NCBI GenBank assembly: GCA_003218945.1 | Contig: QHPE01000153.1 | Location: 4,916 to 39,783 of the forward strand | Source of the DNA: Verrucomicrobiota bacterium | GTDB taxonomy: Bacteria; Verrucomicrobiota; Verrucomicrobiia; Chthoniobacterales; UBA10450 | Reading direction: 5' to 3' | Length of the DNA stretch: 34,868 bases | Part shown: in pieces, positions 19,052-27,759 of the stretch | Position numbering within the stretch: position 1 is the stretch's first letter | How the letters are laid out: the number at the start of each line of letters is the position of its first letter | Program-made: the position numbers and the translations under genes | Notes under the pieces: model-generated | Databases searched by the model: none | Seen by the model: the letters and a program-made list of their open reading frames with translations, nothing else | What the model was told of the DNA's origin: nothing

Positions 19052-19639
19052 TTACGTTTTATTGTCTTTAATCCGCGCTTCGATGATCTCGCATAGCACA
19101 TGAATCAGAAGCTGGTGCGCTTCCTGGATCCTGGCTGTTGAGTCGTTTTTAACTAAAAGGTCGACATCTGCCATGCCCTTTGTCGATCCCCCATCGCGCC
19201 CGAGGAACGCGATGGTTTTCAGTTCGCGCGCTCTCGCTTCTTCCAAAGCGAGAAGGACATTTTTGGAGTTGCCGGAAGTTGTGAAACAAATGAGCACATC
19301 GCCCGGCTGGCCGAATGCCTCCACCTGACGCGCGAAAATTTTGTCGAATCCATAATCGTTTCCGCCGGCGGTGAGAATTCCGCTATCACTTGCAAGACAA
19401 ATCGCCGGAAGCGCTCGCCGGTCCTTGGTAAAACGCACCACGAGCTCCGTTGCAAAGTGGGATGCATCGGCCGCGCTGCCGCCATTCCCGCACATGAGCA
19501 ACTTGTTTCCCGTGTGAAAACACTCGCTTATCAGATCCGCGGCTCTGCTGACCTGCGGCTCAAGATCTTTCAACGATTCCAGCACCCGGACTGAGTCATT
19601 AATCGCTCGGTTTAGGTTTGAAGAAGAGTTGTGACTCAT
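19052..19639 (-). CDS. gmhA: D-sedoheptulose-7-phosphate isomerase (SIS domain)
   Basis: LLMCGNGGSAADASHFATELVVRF, GNDYGFDKIFARQVEAFGQPGDVLICFTTSGNSKNVL. Confidence 0.92.
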   Translation of the reverse strand: MSHNSSSNLNRAINDSVRVLESLKDLEPQVSRAADLISECFHTGNKLLMCGNGGSAADASHFATELVVRFTKDRRALPAICLASDSGILTAGGNDYGFDKIFARQVEAFGQPGDVLICFTTSGNSKNVLLALEEARARELKTIAFLGRDGGSTKGMADVDLLVKNDSTARIQEAHQLLIHVLCEIIEARIKDNKT

Positions 19640-19650
19640 GACAAAGAGAT

Positions 19651-19696
19651 GGTCGCGATAGAGGGTTCGAACCTGTGACTTGTATGGTCAAGCGAA
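19651..19696 (-). pseudogene. tRNA 3'-end-like remnant (T-arm, acceptor strand and CCA)
   Basis: Minus strand ACAGGTTCGAACCCTCTATCGCGACCA; TAGAGGGTTCGAACCT(G/C)TGAC shared 20/21 with the tRNA-Val 3' end; no matching 5' half. Confidence 0.45.
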
Positions 19697-19720
19697 ATCT
19701 GCCAGTGACGACTAGCTAGT

Positions 19721-19952
19721 TTAGGCCCGTTTCAAATATGCTCGGCCGAACCCGGTCTTGAGTTGCTTCTCGCGCATGCGCGCACAAGACTCGGGCCGGA
19801 AAGCTTCGTAATAGTGCAAGGTAACAGGCAATCGGTAAGCCGTCGCTGGAACCCGTCCGGCGTGGTGCTGAGCGACTCTTTTTCGTAAATCAACCGTGGA
19901 GCGCGATGTACAAATTCCCATCAGCGCATCTCAGCACATATGTGTAAAACAT
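19721..19952 (-). pseudogene. GIY-YIG nuclease family gene with a 1-nt frameshift
   Basis: MFYTYVLRCADGNLYI in one frame (ATG 19950-19952), then STVDLRKRVAQHHAGRVPATAYRLPVTLHYYEAFRPESCARMREKQLKTGFGRAYLKRA in the next; removing one base restores GNLYIGSTVDLRKRV. Confidence 0.82.
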
Positions 19953-19967
19953 CGGGCGCAAGGGCAA

Positions 19968-20039
<72 letters not shown>

Positions 20040-20171
20040 ACTCGGATCAGAAGTGATAAGTGACCGTTGATCGATAATGAGTCAAGCCATACGAGTCTCG
20101 CCACAACCAGAGATCGCAGGTCACATCAATACTAGACAACCGGAACGGCTCAGGCGAACATTTCGACTCCC

Positions 20172-20810
20172 GTGAGCACATTATTTTTCAAGCGTTTCCT
20201 GAAACGTCCATTCCAGATCGCGTCGATTGTGCCCAGCTCCAAAGCGTTGGTGGAACGCGTCGCAAGCAAAATGGACTTTTCCAAGCCGCGGGTGATCGCG
20301 GAATACGGCCCCGGCGAAGGCGTGCATTCCCGTGAGATTGCGCGACGGATGACCCCTGGTTCGCATTTGCTCTTGTTTGAACTCGACGCGGCGCTCGCGC
20401 GAGCACTAGAACGCCAATTTGCAGCCGATCGGCGTGTTCACGTGATCCATGGTGATGCGGCATCGTTGCCATTCGAGCTGAAACGCCACGGGTTCACTTC
20501 GTGTGATTACATTCTCTCCGGCATCCCGTTCAGCATTCTTAAGATCGAGAAGAAACGCGCGCTGCTGCGAAAAACGTACGACGCTCTTACGGAGGGAGGC
20601 AAGTTCATCATTTACCAGGTCACCAACGAATTGAGGCAGCACGCCACCGTTTTCCAGAGCGCCGAATCGGAATATTTCCTGCAGAATATCCCGCCAATGT
20701 TCATCACGGTTTTTCACAAAACCTCTTTGATGCAAGTCAGTGGACGCATTTCCACGCAGCGGAAAGGCCGTTCCCGATTGGCCGGGGTTGGCGCAGAACG
20801 TCCGGCATGA
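20172..20810 (+). CDS. SAM-dependent methyltransferase, phospholipid N-methyltransferase-like
   Basis: FFKRFLKRPFQIASIVPSSKALVERVASKM, VIAEYGPGEGVHSREIARRM, SGIPFSIL, FIIYQVTNELRQHA. Confidence 0.75.
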   Translation: MSTLFFKRFLKRPFQIASIVPSSKALVERVASKMDFSKPRVIAEYGPGEGVHSREIARRMTPGSHLLLFELDAALARALERQFAADRRVHVIHGDAASLPFELKRHGFTSCDYILSGIPFSILKIEKKRALLRKTYDALTEGGKFIIYQVTNELRQHATVFQSAESEYFLQNIPPMFITVFHKTSLMQVSGRISTQRKGRSRLAGVGAERPA

Positions 20811-22219
20811 GGGAAAAATCGGGTCGAATCGAAAAAGATTCGATGGGCGAGATGACCGTGCCCGCGGATGCGCTCCACGGTGCGTCCACGCACCGCGCGG
20901 TTCTGAATTTTCCTGTGAGCGGTTATCGCTTTTCGCGGCCATTCATTCGAGCGCTGGGTCTAATCAAGTGGGCGGCCGCCCAGGCAAACCACGATCTTGG
21001 TTTGCTCGATTCCGAGCGTGCGGCGCTGATCGTGCAGGCCGCCGAAGAAGTTTCCGAAGGAAAACTCGATGAACATTTTCCTCTCGACATTTTTCAGACC
21101 GGCTCTGGTACGAGTACAAATACCAATGCCAATGAAGTAATCGCAAATCGATCCGCGCAATTGGCAGGCAAGCCCATCGGTTCGCACGATCCGGTGCATC
21201 CGAACGATCACGTGAACATGGGCCAGTCGAGCAACGATGTGATTCCTTCAGCGATCCATATCAGCGCTGCGGAATTGTTGAAGAACGATCTGGTCCCAGC
21301 TCTGGAAAAATTACACGCCGCGCTTGAAACAAAAGCGAAGGAATTTTGGCACATCATCAAGATCGGTCGGACGCATTTGATGGACGCGACACCGATTCGG
21401 CTGGGCCAGGAATTCTCCGGATACGCGCAGCAGGTTGCGTATGGGAAGGCGCGTGCGGAGAAAGCTATCGAAGCTTTGCGCGAGGTCGCACTGGGCGGAA
21501 CCGCAGTCGGCACTGGTTTGAATCGCCATCTCGATTTTCCCAAGAAAGTCCTGCACCACATCGAACAGCGCACCGGGATCGCATTTTATGAGGCGAAAAA
21601 TCATTTTGAAGCCCAGGGCGGCAAGGACGCAGTTGTCGAAGCGAGCGGACATCTAAAAACAATCGCTGTGACTCTCTTCAAAATCGCCAACGACATTCGC
21701 TGGCTCGGGAGCGGACCGCGATGCGGCATTGGCGAAATTCGATTGCCCGCCACGCAACCGGGCAGCTCGATCATGCCTGGGAAAGTAAACCCGGTCATGA
21801 GCGAGTCGCTCATGATGGTGTGCGCACAAGTCATCGGCAACGATGTGACCATCAGCTGGGCCGGTGCGAACGGGAACTTCGAACTGAACGTGATGATGCC
21901 GATAATGGCGCACGACCTTTTGGAATCCATCCGATTGCTGGCCAACGCAGTCGATATTTTCTGTGAGAAATGTGTCAGCGGCATCGTGGCCGATGAAGAG
22001 CGCTGCCGCGAGCTGGTGGAGCTTTCGATGGCAATGGTGACCAGCCTCTCGCCAAAGATCGGTTACGATCGTGCTGCGGAAATTGCCAAAGAAAGCGCAA
22101 AGACCGGACGAACGGTCCGCCAGATTGCGCGAGAAGGAAAAGTTTTGGCCGACGAAGAACTCGAGCGCGCGCTCGATCCGATCAAAATGACTGAGCCGGG
22201 CGGAAGCGCCACGGAGTAA
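20807..22219 (+). CDS. fumC: Fumarate hydratase class II
   Basis: IEKDSMGEMTVPADALHGASTHRA, FQTGSGTSTNTNANEVIANRSAQ, GQSSNDVIPSAIH, GSSIMPGKVNPVMSESLMMV; ATGA overlap with upstream ORF. Confidence 0.95.
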   Translation: MREKSGRIEKDSMGEMTVPADALHGASTHRAVLNFPVSGYRFSRPFIRALGLIKWAAAQANHDLGLLDSERAALIVQAAEEVSEGKLDEHFPLDIFQTGSGTSTNTNANEVIANRSAQLAGKPIGSHDPVHPNDHVNMGQSSNDVIPSAIHISAAELLKNDLVPALEKLHAALETKAKEFWHIIKIGRTHLMDATPIRLGQEFSGYAQQVAYGKARAEKAIEALREVALGGTAVGTGLNRHLDFPKKVLHHIEQRTGIAFYEAKNHFEAQGGKDAVVEASGHLKTIAVTLFKIANDIRWLGSGPRCGIGEIRLPATQPGSSIMPGKVNPVMSESLMMVCAQVIGNDVTISWAGANGNFELNVMMPIMAHDLLESIRLLANAVDIFCEKCVSGIVADEERCRELVELSMAMVTSLSPKIGYDRAAEIAKESAKTGRTVRQIAREGKVLADEELERALDPIKMTEPGGSATE

Positions 22220-22298
22220 TGGATTGGTGAGGATTTCGATTGCGTAGTCGGCCGGTTAATACGATTCAACGGTTTAAGCGTTTAACGTCGGCGAAGCC

Positions 22299-22676
22299 AT
22301 GGTTGCTAAACTCGAAGGGCCGCAGTTTTCAGGCGGCGCAAACATCGCCATCAAGTGCCCAAGTCACACCTACGAGCAGACTGTGGCTTTTTATCGGGAC
22401 ACGCTCGGATTGCCTTTGATCGAAGAGGAAAAAGACGGCTGCATTTTTCAGTTCGGTCCGAACCGGCTTTGGATCGATAGCGTGCCAAACTTGAGTCATC
22501 CCGATGTCTGGCTCGAGTTGGAGACGAATGACACGGAAGCGGCCGCCTCATTCTTGAAGATTCATGGCGTCTTGCGGCGGGACGAAGTTGAGCAATTGCG
22601 CGAAGATTTTAACGGCTTCTTCATCTCTGCGCCGAACGGCGTGATCCATCTCGTTGTGGGACCGGAGGAAGTGTAG
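22299..22676 (+). CDS. Glyoxalase/VOC superfamily protein
   Basis: AFYRDTLGLPLIEEEKDGCIFQFGPNRLWID...VWLELETND; typical VOC layout. Confidence 0.75.
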   Translation: MVAKLEGPQFSGGANIAIKCPSHTYEQTVAFYRDTLGLPLIEEEKDGCIFQFGPNRLWIDSVPNLSHPDVWLELETNDTEAAASFLKIHGVLRRDEVEQLREDFNGFFISAPNGVIHLVVGPEEV

Positions 22677-22683
22677 GCGAGAC

Positions 22684-23088
22684 ATGGCAGATTACATTCT
22701 GACGATCGTTGAACAGGTGGGGCTGATGCTCGCCGAGTTGGCTCGGCTCAAAAGCGGTGAGAAGCCAGCGGGCATTAGCGTGCTCTGCCTGCGCGAGACT
22801 GGGTTGCCGCTTGATGTTGTGAAGCATTCCTCTCCGGAAACGATCCTACAATTGCTGAAGACCGGCGGTGGTACGCAATACGCCCGGGCGGTGTTGTTGG
22901 CCGAATTACTCATGCAAGATGCAGACCTCAGCGACGCCGCCGGCAAAAAGCGGGAGGCGATCATTGGTCGCGCCCAGGCAGCGGCGCTGCTTGAGCACAG
23001 CATTGATCAGCTTTCACCAGAAGAACAAGCAATCTATCGACCAAAGCTTGAGGCGCTGACTTCCGATCTTGAGCGCATTTCGCGCTAG
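22684..23088 (+). CDS. Hypothetical protein, possibly DUF6483-like
   Basis: MADYILTIVEQVGLMLAELARLKSG; 7 nt after the VOC gene, good ORF. Confidence 0.55.
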   Translation: MADYILTIVEQVGLMLAELARLKSGEKPAGISVLCLRETGLPLDVVKHSSPETILQLLKTGGGTQYARAVLLAELLMQDADLSDAAGKKREAIIGRAQAAALLEHSIDQLSPEEQAIYRPKLEALTSDLERISR

Positions 23089-23127
23089 TGAGGGTAGAAT
23101 TCGCGCGCGAACACAAGAACGGTTCCC

Positions 23128-23293
23128 GTCATGTTGAAGGGAGCGCTGCAACGAAATGCGAAGCATGAGGCCAGGCTTACAAACATCTCTGACTATTTGA
23201 TTGCGGCAGATGATTCAAGAATGATCAGAGATTGAAAGCCTGGCCTCGCGGACTTCGTTCGCTACGTTGCAGCTTCGCTTCGCTCAGAATGAC
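23128..23293. repeat. MITE/REP-like imperfect palindrome, about 166 bp
   Basis: Left arm GTCATGTTGAAGGGAGCGCTGCAACGAAATGCGAAGCATGAGGCCAGGCTTAC vs reverse complement of right arm GTCATTCTGAGCGAAGCGAAGCTGCAACGTAGCGAACGAAGTCCGCGAGGCCAGGCTTTC. Confidence 0.8.
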
Positions 23294-23335
23294 AAAAGGG
23301 CATCCTGCTTCGAGACTCTCAACGCATTAACGACC

Positions 23336-24013
23336 TCAGCCACCGCAGCCGCGCCAGCGTCCCACCCATGTGCTCCAGCCGTAAAACCCAAGCGGCTCCA
23401 AGAGACCTGCCGCGACTAGCGCATCAACGTCGGCGCGGCTTGATGTGATTTTTTCGTTAGCGTCAATCCCATAGCAATCGTCGATCACCATCCAAGCTCC
23501 CTCGATAAATTTGTCGCGATAGCAATCGATGTCTCTGCGCTTGGCTGCATCAGCATCGAGAATTAACAGGCCTACTTGATCCGAACCGAGCACTCGATGG
23601 ACAGTGGCCACCGTTTCCGGTTTGAACGAGTGGCCCTTGATTAAAGTGACGAGATCCGTCACGCGTTCCCTGGTGAGATTGCGTTCCAAGTCGCGCAGGA
23701 TGTTGCGCGTCCCGAGCCGCTTATGTTTTACACTACCACCAGGTTCGATTGCGATCAGTCTCTTGTTCTGACCTGAATCACGAATACCGAAGGCCGTGGC
23801 AATGGTTGCACCGCCAACAAACGCGCCGATCTCGAGAATCGCACCGGAGCAAATTCTTGCGAAGTGGTAAATCAAAATCAACACGTCCAGGTGGAGCATG
23901 GAATACCGGTCGCGGACCTTCATTAGCTCCGAGTGAATCGGTTCGTGCCGATAGGTCATCAGCCTGTGCATCAGATCGAGGCACTCGCCGTAGCCACCAT
24001 CTCGCGTGATCAT
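23336..24013 (-). CDS. Class I SAM-dependent methyltransferase-like / CmcI-like protein
   Basis: GAILEIGAFVGGATIATAFGIRDSGQNKRLIAIEPGG, VGLLILDADAAKRRDIDCYRDKFIEGAWMVIDD. Confidence 0.65.
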   Translation of the reverse strand: MITRDGGYGECLDLMHRLMTYRHEPIHSELMKVRDRYSMLHLDVLILIYHFARICSGAILEIGAFVGGATIATAFGIRDSGQNKRLIAIEPGGSVKHKRLGTRNILRDLERNLTRERVTDLVTLIKGHSFKPETVATVHRVLGSDQVGLLILDADAAKRRDIDCYRDKFIEGAWMVIDDCYGIDANEKITSSRADVDALVAAGLLEPLGFYGWSTWVGRWRGCGG

Positions 24014-24015
24014 CT

Positions 24016-24159
24016 CTGTAGCGGCGGTCTGTGACCGCCGAATCTTATTTTCCCGAGCGATATTCTAGCGCGAAAACCTCTCCCACGTACGGCTAATCCT
24101 CAGCTTGCTACAAGTCCTCCCCGCACGGGATTCTCGCGCTCGTAGAGCCGCCGCTACAG
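24016..24159. repeat. Intergenic element bounded by 12-nt terminal inverted repeats CTGTAGCGGCGG/CCGCCGCTACAG
   Basis: Perfect 12-nt terminal IRs, plus internal GGCGGTCTGTGACCGCC hairpin at the left end. Confidence 0.75.
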
Positions 24160-24169
24160 TAGGTCGCCT

Positions 24170-25573
24170 TCACGGCTTTCGTTTTCTGATGGGACTTCGC
24201 GTCGCAGCAGGTAAGCTCCCCGGCGTGAACGTCGAACTAGGTGGGGCGGGGCTGGAAAGACGAAATGCAAATGTCGCCGACGGTGACGGAGAAGGTGTTC
24301 CTGACGGAGTTGACGAAGCGGACGGCGACGGACTCGGCGTCGGGCTGGGAGTTGGCGAAGGAATAACATTTTCCCAGCGATGCAACGGCACGCTCGCGCC
24401 ACCAATTTCTTTCGTGAGCGTTTCGCAGTGGGCGTGAATTCTTTCCAAGTCAGGCGGACCAAAGGGCTTTTCTGCCGTTTCGGGGAAAATGATGTAAGTC
24501 ACTTTCAAGTCGCTCACCGGACGGTTGTACGCGGTTGAAAGCGCGTTGAGCTCTCTTGCGATTCGCAGCGAGGCCTCACCGACCTTGTCATTCGGACCGA
24601 CGTCTCCGACGATCACCGGATAAATCGCGTCCCCGTAAACCACGAGCGCGTAATCGCCGGGTTCGACCGGTACAGGGCCGCGGGTAAACGCGCCCGGCAC
24701 CACGATGAACGGATCGGTCGCGCCGATCAGGAAACTGAACTTCTTCAGTGTGCTAACTTCGCCGCGCAAATCCGCAATCGCATTGCGCAGTTCGCGCTTT
24801 CGTGCGGGATTCGTAGTCGCGAGCGCGTACTCATCTTCTGCGCGTTTCAATCGCTCTTCGGTTCCGGCGAGATACGGGTTGGGCGCGTCAGTCTTCTTTC
24901 GCCAACGATAACTGGTGGCCGGCTTGAAATTCGCGGGCGCACCGGTCCCGGCAGACAAGCGGTCGGAATCGGAGCCGTCGGCGTCCACATCCATGTCGGC
25001 CTGGAGCAGAAGCGCTTTTCGATGAGTCTGCGGATACTGAAGCTGGAGAACGGTTTGGCAATCAAAAAAGTTGTGCCGCGACAAAAGTAGATCGAGACGG
25101 CCAAGGTTCTCACGCAGCATTCTGACTTTTGTGTCGTAAAGCTGCGCGAACAGCGGCGAAACCGAATCGGCGGAAATCATCGACGCCAAACCGGGAAACA
25201 GCGTCGGCAGTTGCGGACTGACTTTGGCCAGTTCCTCAACTGTTTTGTTCGGCGAAGGCACACGCGCCAGCAGCTTGAGATCGAGCACGTAACTGTCCGG
25301 CACAGTGCGTTCGGTCGCAGCATCCGCTCCGGCGATCGTCTCCACCGTGGAGTGAAGGGTAATTCCGTTGAACAGTTTTGCCGTGTCCAATTTCCCCGTG
25401 ATCACCGGTGGCCGCGTCGCCGTCGGTTCCGGTGTAGGCGTGCCCAATACTTCCGCGGGCGCGAAGTGTTGCAGCCGCTCAAGGGAGATCCAACGATACA
25501 CAATCGCAGCAAAAAGCGCACCGACCAAAAGCAGCACGAGTCGCCGCCATGTCCGAAGGCGATTTTTTCCCAC
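24170..25573 (-). CDS. GH75 chitosanase-like secreted/anchored protein with Pro/Ser-rich C-terminal tail
   Basis: N-terminal TM; LLLQADMDVDADGSDSDR, TSYRWRKKTDAPNPYL, DPFIVVPGAFTRG, GDYALVVYGDAIYPVIVGDVGPNDKVGEASLRIARELN; (PSPT)n tail. Confidence 0.65.
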   Translation of the reverse strand: MGKNRLRTWRRLVLLLVGALFAAIVYRWISLERLQHFAPAEVLGTPTPEPTATRPPVITGKLDTAKLFNGITLHSTVETIAGADAATERTVPDSYVLDLKLLARVPSPNKTVEELAKVSPQLPTLFPGLASMISADSVSPLFAQLYDTKVRMLRENLGRLDLLLSRHNFFDCQTVLQLQYPQTHRKALLLQADMDVDADGSDSDRLSAGTGAPANFKPATSYRWRKKTDAPNPYLAGTEERLKRAEDEYALATTNPARKRELRNAIADLRGEVSTLKKFSFLIGATDPFIVVPGAFTRGPVPVEPGDYALVVYGDAIYPVIVGDVGPNDKVGEASLRIARELNALSTAYNRPVSDLKVTYIIFPETAEKPFGPPDLERIHAHCETLTKEIGGASVPLHRWENVIPSPTPSPTPSPSPSASSTPSGTPSPSPSATFAFRLSSPAPPSSTFTPGSLPAATRSPIRKRKP

Positions 25574-25577
25574 GCGA

Positions 25578-25895
25578 CTACTTTCTCACCCAGACGACAA
25601 TGGCTGCAACAATCCCGATGATGCTCAGCACCGACATCATGCCTGCGGGCATGACTGTTCCGGTGCGCAGAAACTTGGGACCAAAATACCCGAGCAACAG
25701 TAGTGAAACGATCAACGCAGTTCCGAGTCCCCATGCCTGATGCGCAGGCAAAAGGAATGCCGCTACTAACAGCAAAACCCCTGTGATTGCACCCGCGATC
25801 ACCGAGGCCGCGCTGCCGGCCTTGATGTACCCGACAATGCCGCCGGCGATCGTTAGCAGGCCAAAAATAACAAAATAAATTTTCGCCGCTTCCAT
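25578..25895 (-). CDS. Small TMEM14-like integral membrane protein
   Basis: MEAAKIYFVIFGLLTIAGGIVGYIKAGSAASVIAGAITGVLLLVAAFLL, four hydrophobic segments. Confidence 0.7.
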   Translation of the reverse strand: MEAAKIYFVIFGLLTIAGGIVGYIKAGSAASVIAGAITGVLLLVAAFLLPAHQAWGLGTALIVSLLLLGYFGPKFLRTGTVMPAGMMSVLSIIGIVAAIVVWVRK

Positions 25896-25942
25896 AGTGC
25901 CACGCGCCAGGATTGGTAAGCCAACGGATCGCCGCTGTCCAG

Positions 25943-27034
25943 CTAGAGTATGGACGGGCGCATTGGGGGCCTCGGCCTGCCGGGATCCCCGATCCTCGTC
26001 TGTAGTCGTAGCTGACCGCAGGCGGCGGCAATGTCGTGGCCCTTCTCGCGGCGCAGGGTTGCGATCACACCATGTTCCCGCAGGATGGATTGAAATCTTT
26101 CCTGCCGGGCGCGCGAGGGGCGCGACCATTCCAGGCCTTCGACGGTATTGTATGGAATGAGATTGATCTTGGCCGACAGACGCCGCGCGATCTTGGCCAG
26201 CTCGCCGGCCTGCTCGTCGGTGTCGTTGACGCCGGCGATAAGGATGTACTCGAACGTCATTCTTCCTTTTTTCGCGACGTAGTAATCACAAGCTTCGAGT
26301 AAGACTTTTAGTGGATACTTGCGATTAACCGGCATGATCCGACCGCGCACTTCGTCGGTTGCGCCATGTAGCGAAAGGGCGAGGCGAAACTGCGTGATGT
26401 CGTTGGCCAGCTCGCGAATTTGCGGCGCGAGTCCGCTTGTCGAGATGGTGATGTGGCGGGCGCCGATGCCGAGACCCCATGGTGCATTGATGATTCGAAT
26501 CGCACGCAGAAGATTTTTCAGGTTGGCGAGCGGCTCACCCATACCCATGAAGACGACGTTATCCATCTTTTCTCCGCTCTTCTCTTCGACGGCGATGAGC
26601 TGTTGCACCATCTCGCCTGCATCGAGATTGCGCGTCCAGCCGTCCAGTCCGCTCGCGCAAAATTTGCAGCCATAAGCGCAGCCGACCTGGCTGGAGACGC
26701 AAACAGTTCGGCGATCTGAGGGCTGGCCATAAAGGGCAGGCGACGCTGGAATGAGGACCGACTCGATCAGGTTTTGGTCGCGTAAGCGGAAAAGGAATTT
26801 CTGCGTCGTGTCTTTCGAGCCAAGAACGCGGACGACCTCGATCTTCGGCGTGTCAAATTCCGCTGTGAGCTGAGCCCGCAACTCGTTAGGCAAATCCGTC
26901 ATCGCGTCGAAGGAGGCGACGCGCTTTTTGTAGATCCAGTCGGTAATCTGCTTCGCGCGATAGGAAGGCGCTCCGCGCTTTTGCAGAAAATCCGTCAGTT
27001 CTTCCCAAACGATTCCGGTGAGCGAGGGCTTCAC
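25943..27034 (-). CDS. rlmN: 23S rRNA (adenine2503-C2)-methyltransferase RlmN
   Basis: Radical SAM CAYGCKFCASG, NVVFMGMGEPLANLKNLLRAI, ISTSGLAPQIREL, FEYILIAGVNDTDEQA. Confidence 0.95.
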   Translation of the reverse strand: MKPSLTGIVWEELTDFLQKRGAPSYRAKQITDWIYKKRVASFDAMTDLPNELRAQLTAEFDTPKIEVVRVLGSKDTTQKFLFRLRDQNLIESVLIPASPALYGQPSDRRTVCVSSQVGCAYGCKFCASGLDGWTRNLDAGEMVQQLIAVEEKSGEKMDNVVFMGMGEPLANLKNLLRAIRIINAPWGLGIGARHITISTSGLAPQIRELANDITQFRLALSLHGATDEVRGRIMPVNRKYPLKVLLEACDYYVAKKGRMTFEYILIAGVNDTDEQAGELAKIARRLSAKINLIPYNTVEGLEWSRPSRARQERFQSILREHGVIATLRREKGHDIAAACGQLRLQTRIGDPGRPRPPMRPSIL

Positions 27035-27294
27035 GCGAGAAGTCTACCGTGTCGGATGCCAGATGTCAGATATCGGAGGTCACATGTCAGAGGTTTGAGG
27101 TTTAATGTTCGATGTGAAGTCCGACTCGCTCCATTCATCGTTCATCCATCTACTTCACTCAGCATTGCGGAATTGATTTTCTGGACGATAGTGGGGGGTC
27201 TTCGAAGCCAGAAGACGAAGGAGGAAGGTCAAACTCCGGTGCGCGCCAGGGTCGGTGCGACGTTGGTGCTGCATAGAAGTCAGAAGCAATTATT

Positions 27295-27576
27295 ATGAAC
27301 GCCGAACTCGTTAACGCCGCCTCCAAAGTAATCACTAATCAGCAAATTCTCGTGAACATGGTCTCACGCCGCGTGCGACAGCTGACGCTCGGTCATCGTC
27401 CGCTGGTGGAACATGCTCCGGGACTCCGTGAAGCCGATATCGCGTTAACCGAGATTGCTAACGGAAAGCTGACGTTCGAGTCGACCTTCGGTCAGAATGG
27501 AACCGCTGAGCCTACCGCGAAGGTCGTGCTGTTCCCCGCCATCACGTCGGGCAAAAAAGCTAAAAAAGCTGCTTAA
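27295..27576 (+). CDS. rpoZ: DNA-directed RNA polymerase subunit omega
   Basis: Short ORF: NQQILVNMVSRRVRQLTLGHRPLVEHAPGLREADIALTEIANGKLTFE. Confidence 0.75.
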   Translation: MNAELVNAASKVITNQQILVNMVSRRVRQLTLGHRPLVEHAPGLREADIALTEIANGKLTFESTFGQNGTAEPTAKVVLFPAITSGKKAKKAA

Positions 27577-27759
27577 ACGAAGATTGGCTCCTGAACGCTG
27601 GCCCTCTTTTCGTTGGAGGAGGCGTCCAAATGTCAACGATTGCACGAAGTGTCGTTGCGTGATCGACGCCGTGTAAAGGCGTTTGCCTCAGGGGGCTGGG
27701 CGGAATTCCAGAAAGCGCCTGAATAGATCGCGGACATTCAACGACTAAACACTATTAAT

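Noticed and set aside
19721-19921. Treating the 66-aa ORF as an intact gene
   Set aside because: Its N-terminus MGICTSRS is out of frame; the true GIY-YIG start lies upstream at 19952 in another frame.
27664-27684. Hairpin ACGCC-gtgtaaa-GGCGT-TTG after rpoZ as terminator
   Set aside because: Only 5 bp and a very short T-tract, about 90 nt from the stop; too weak to list.
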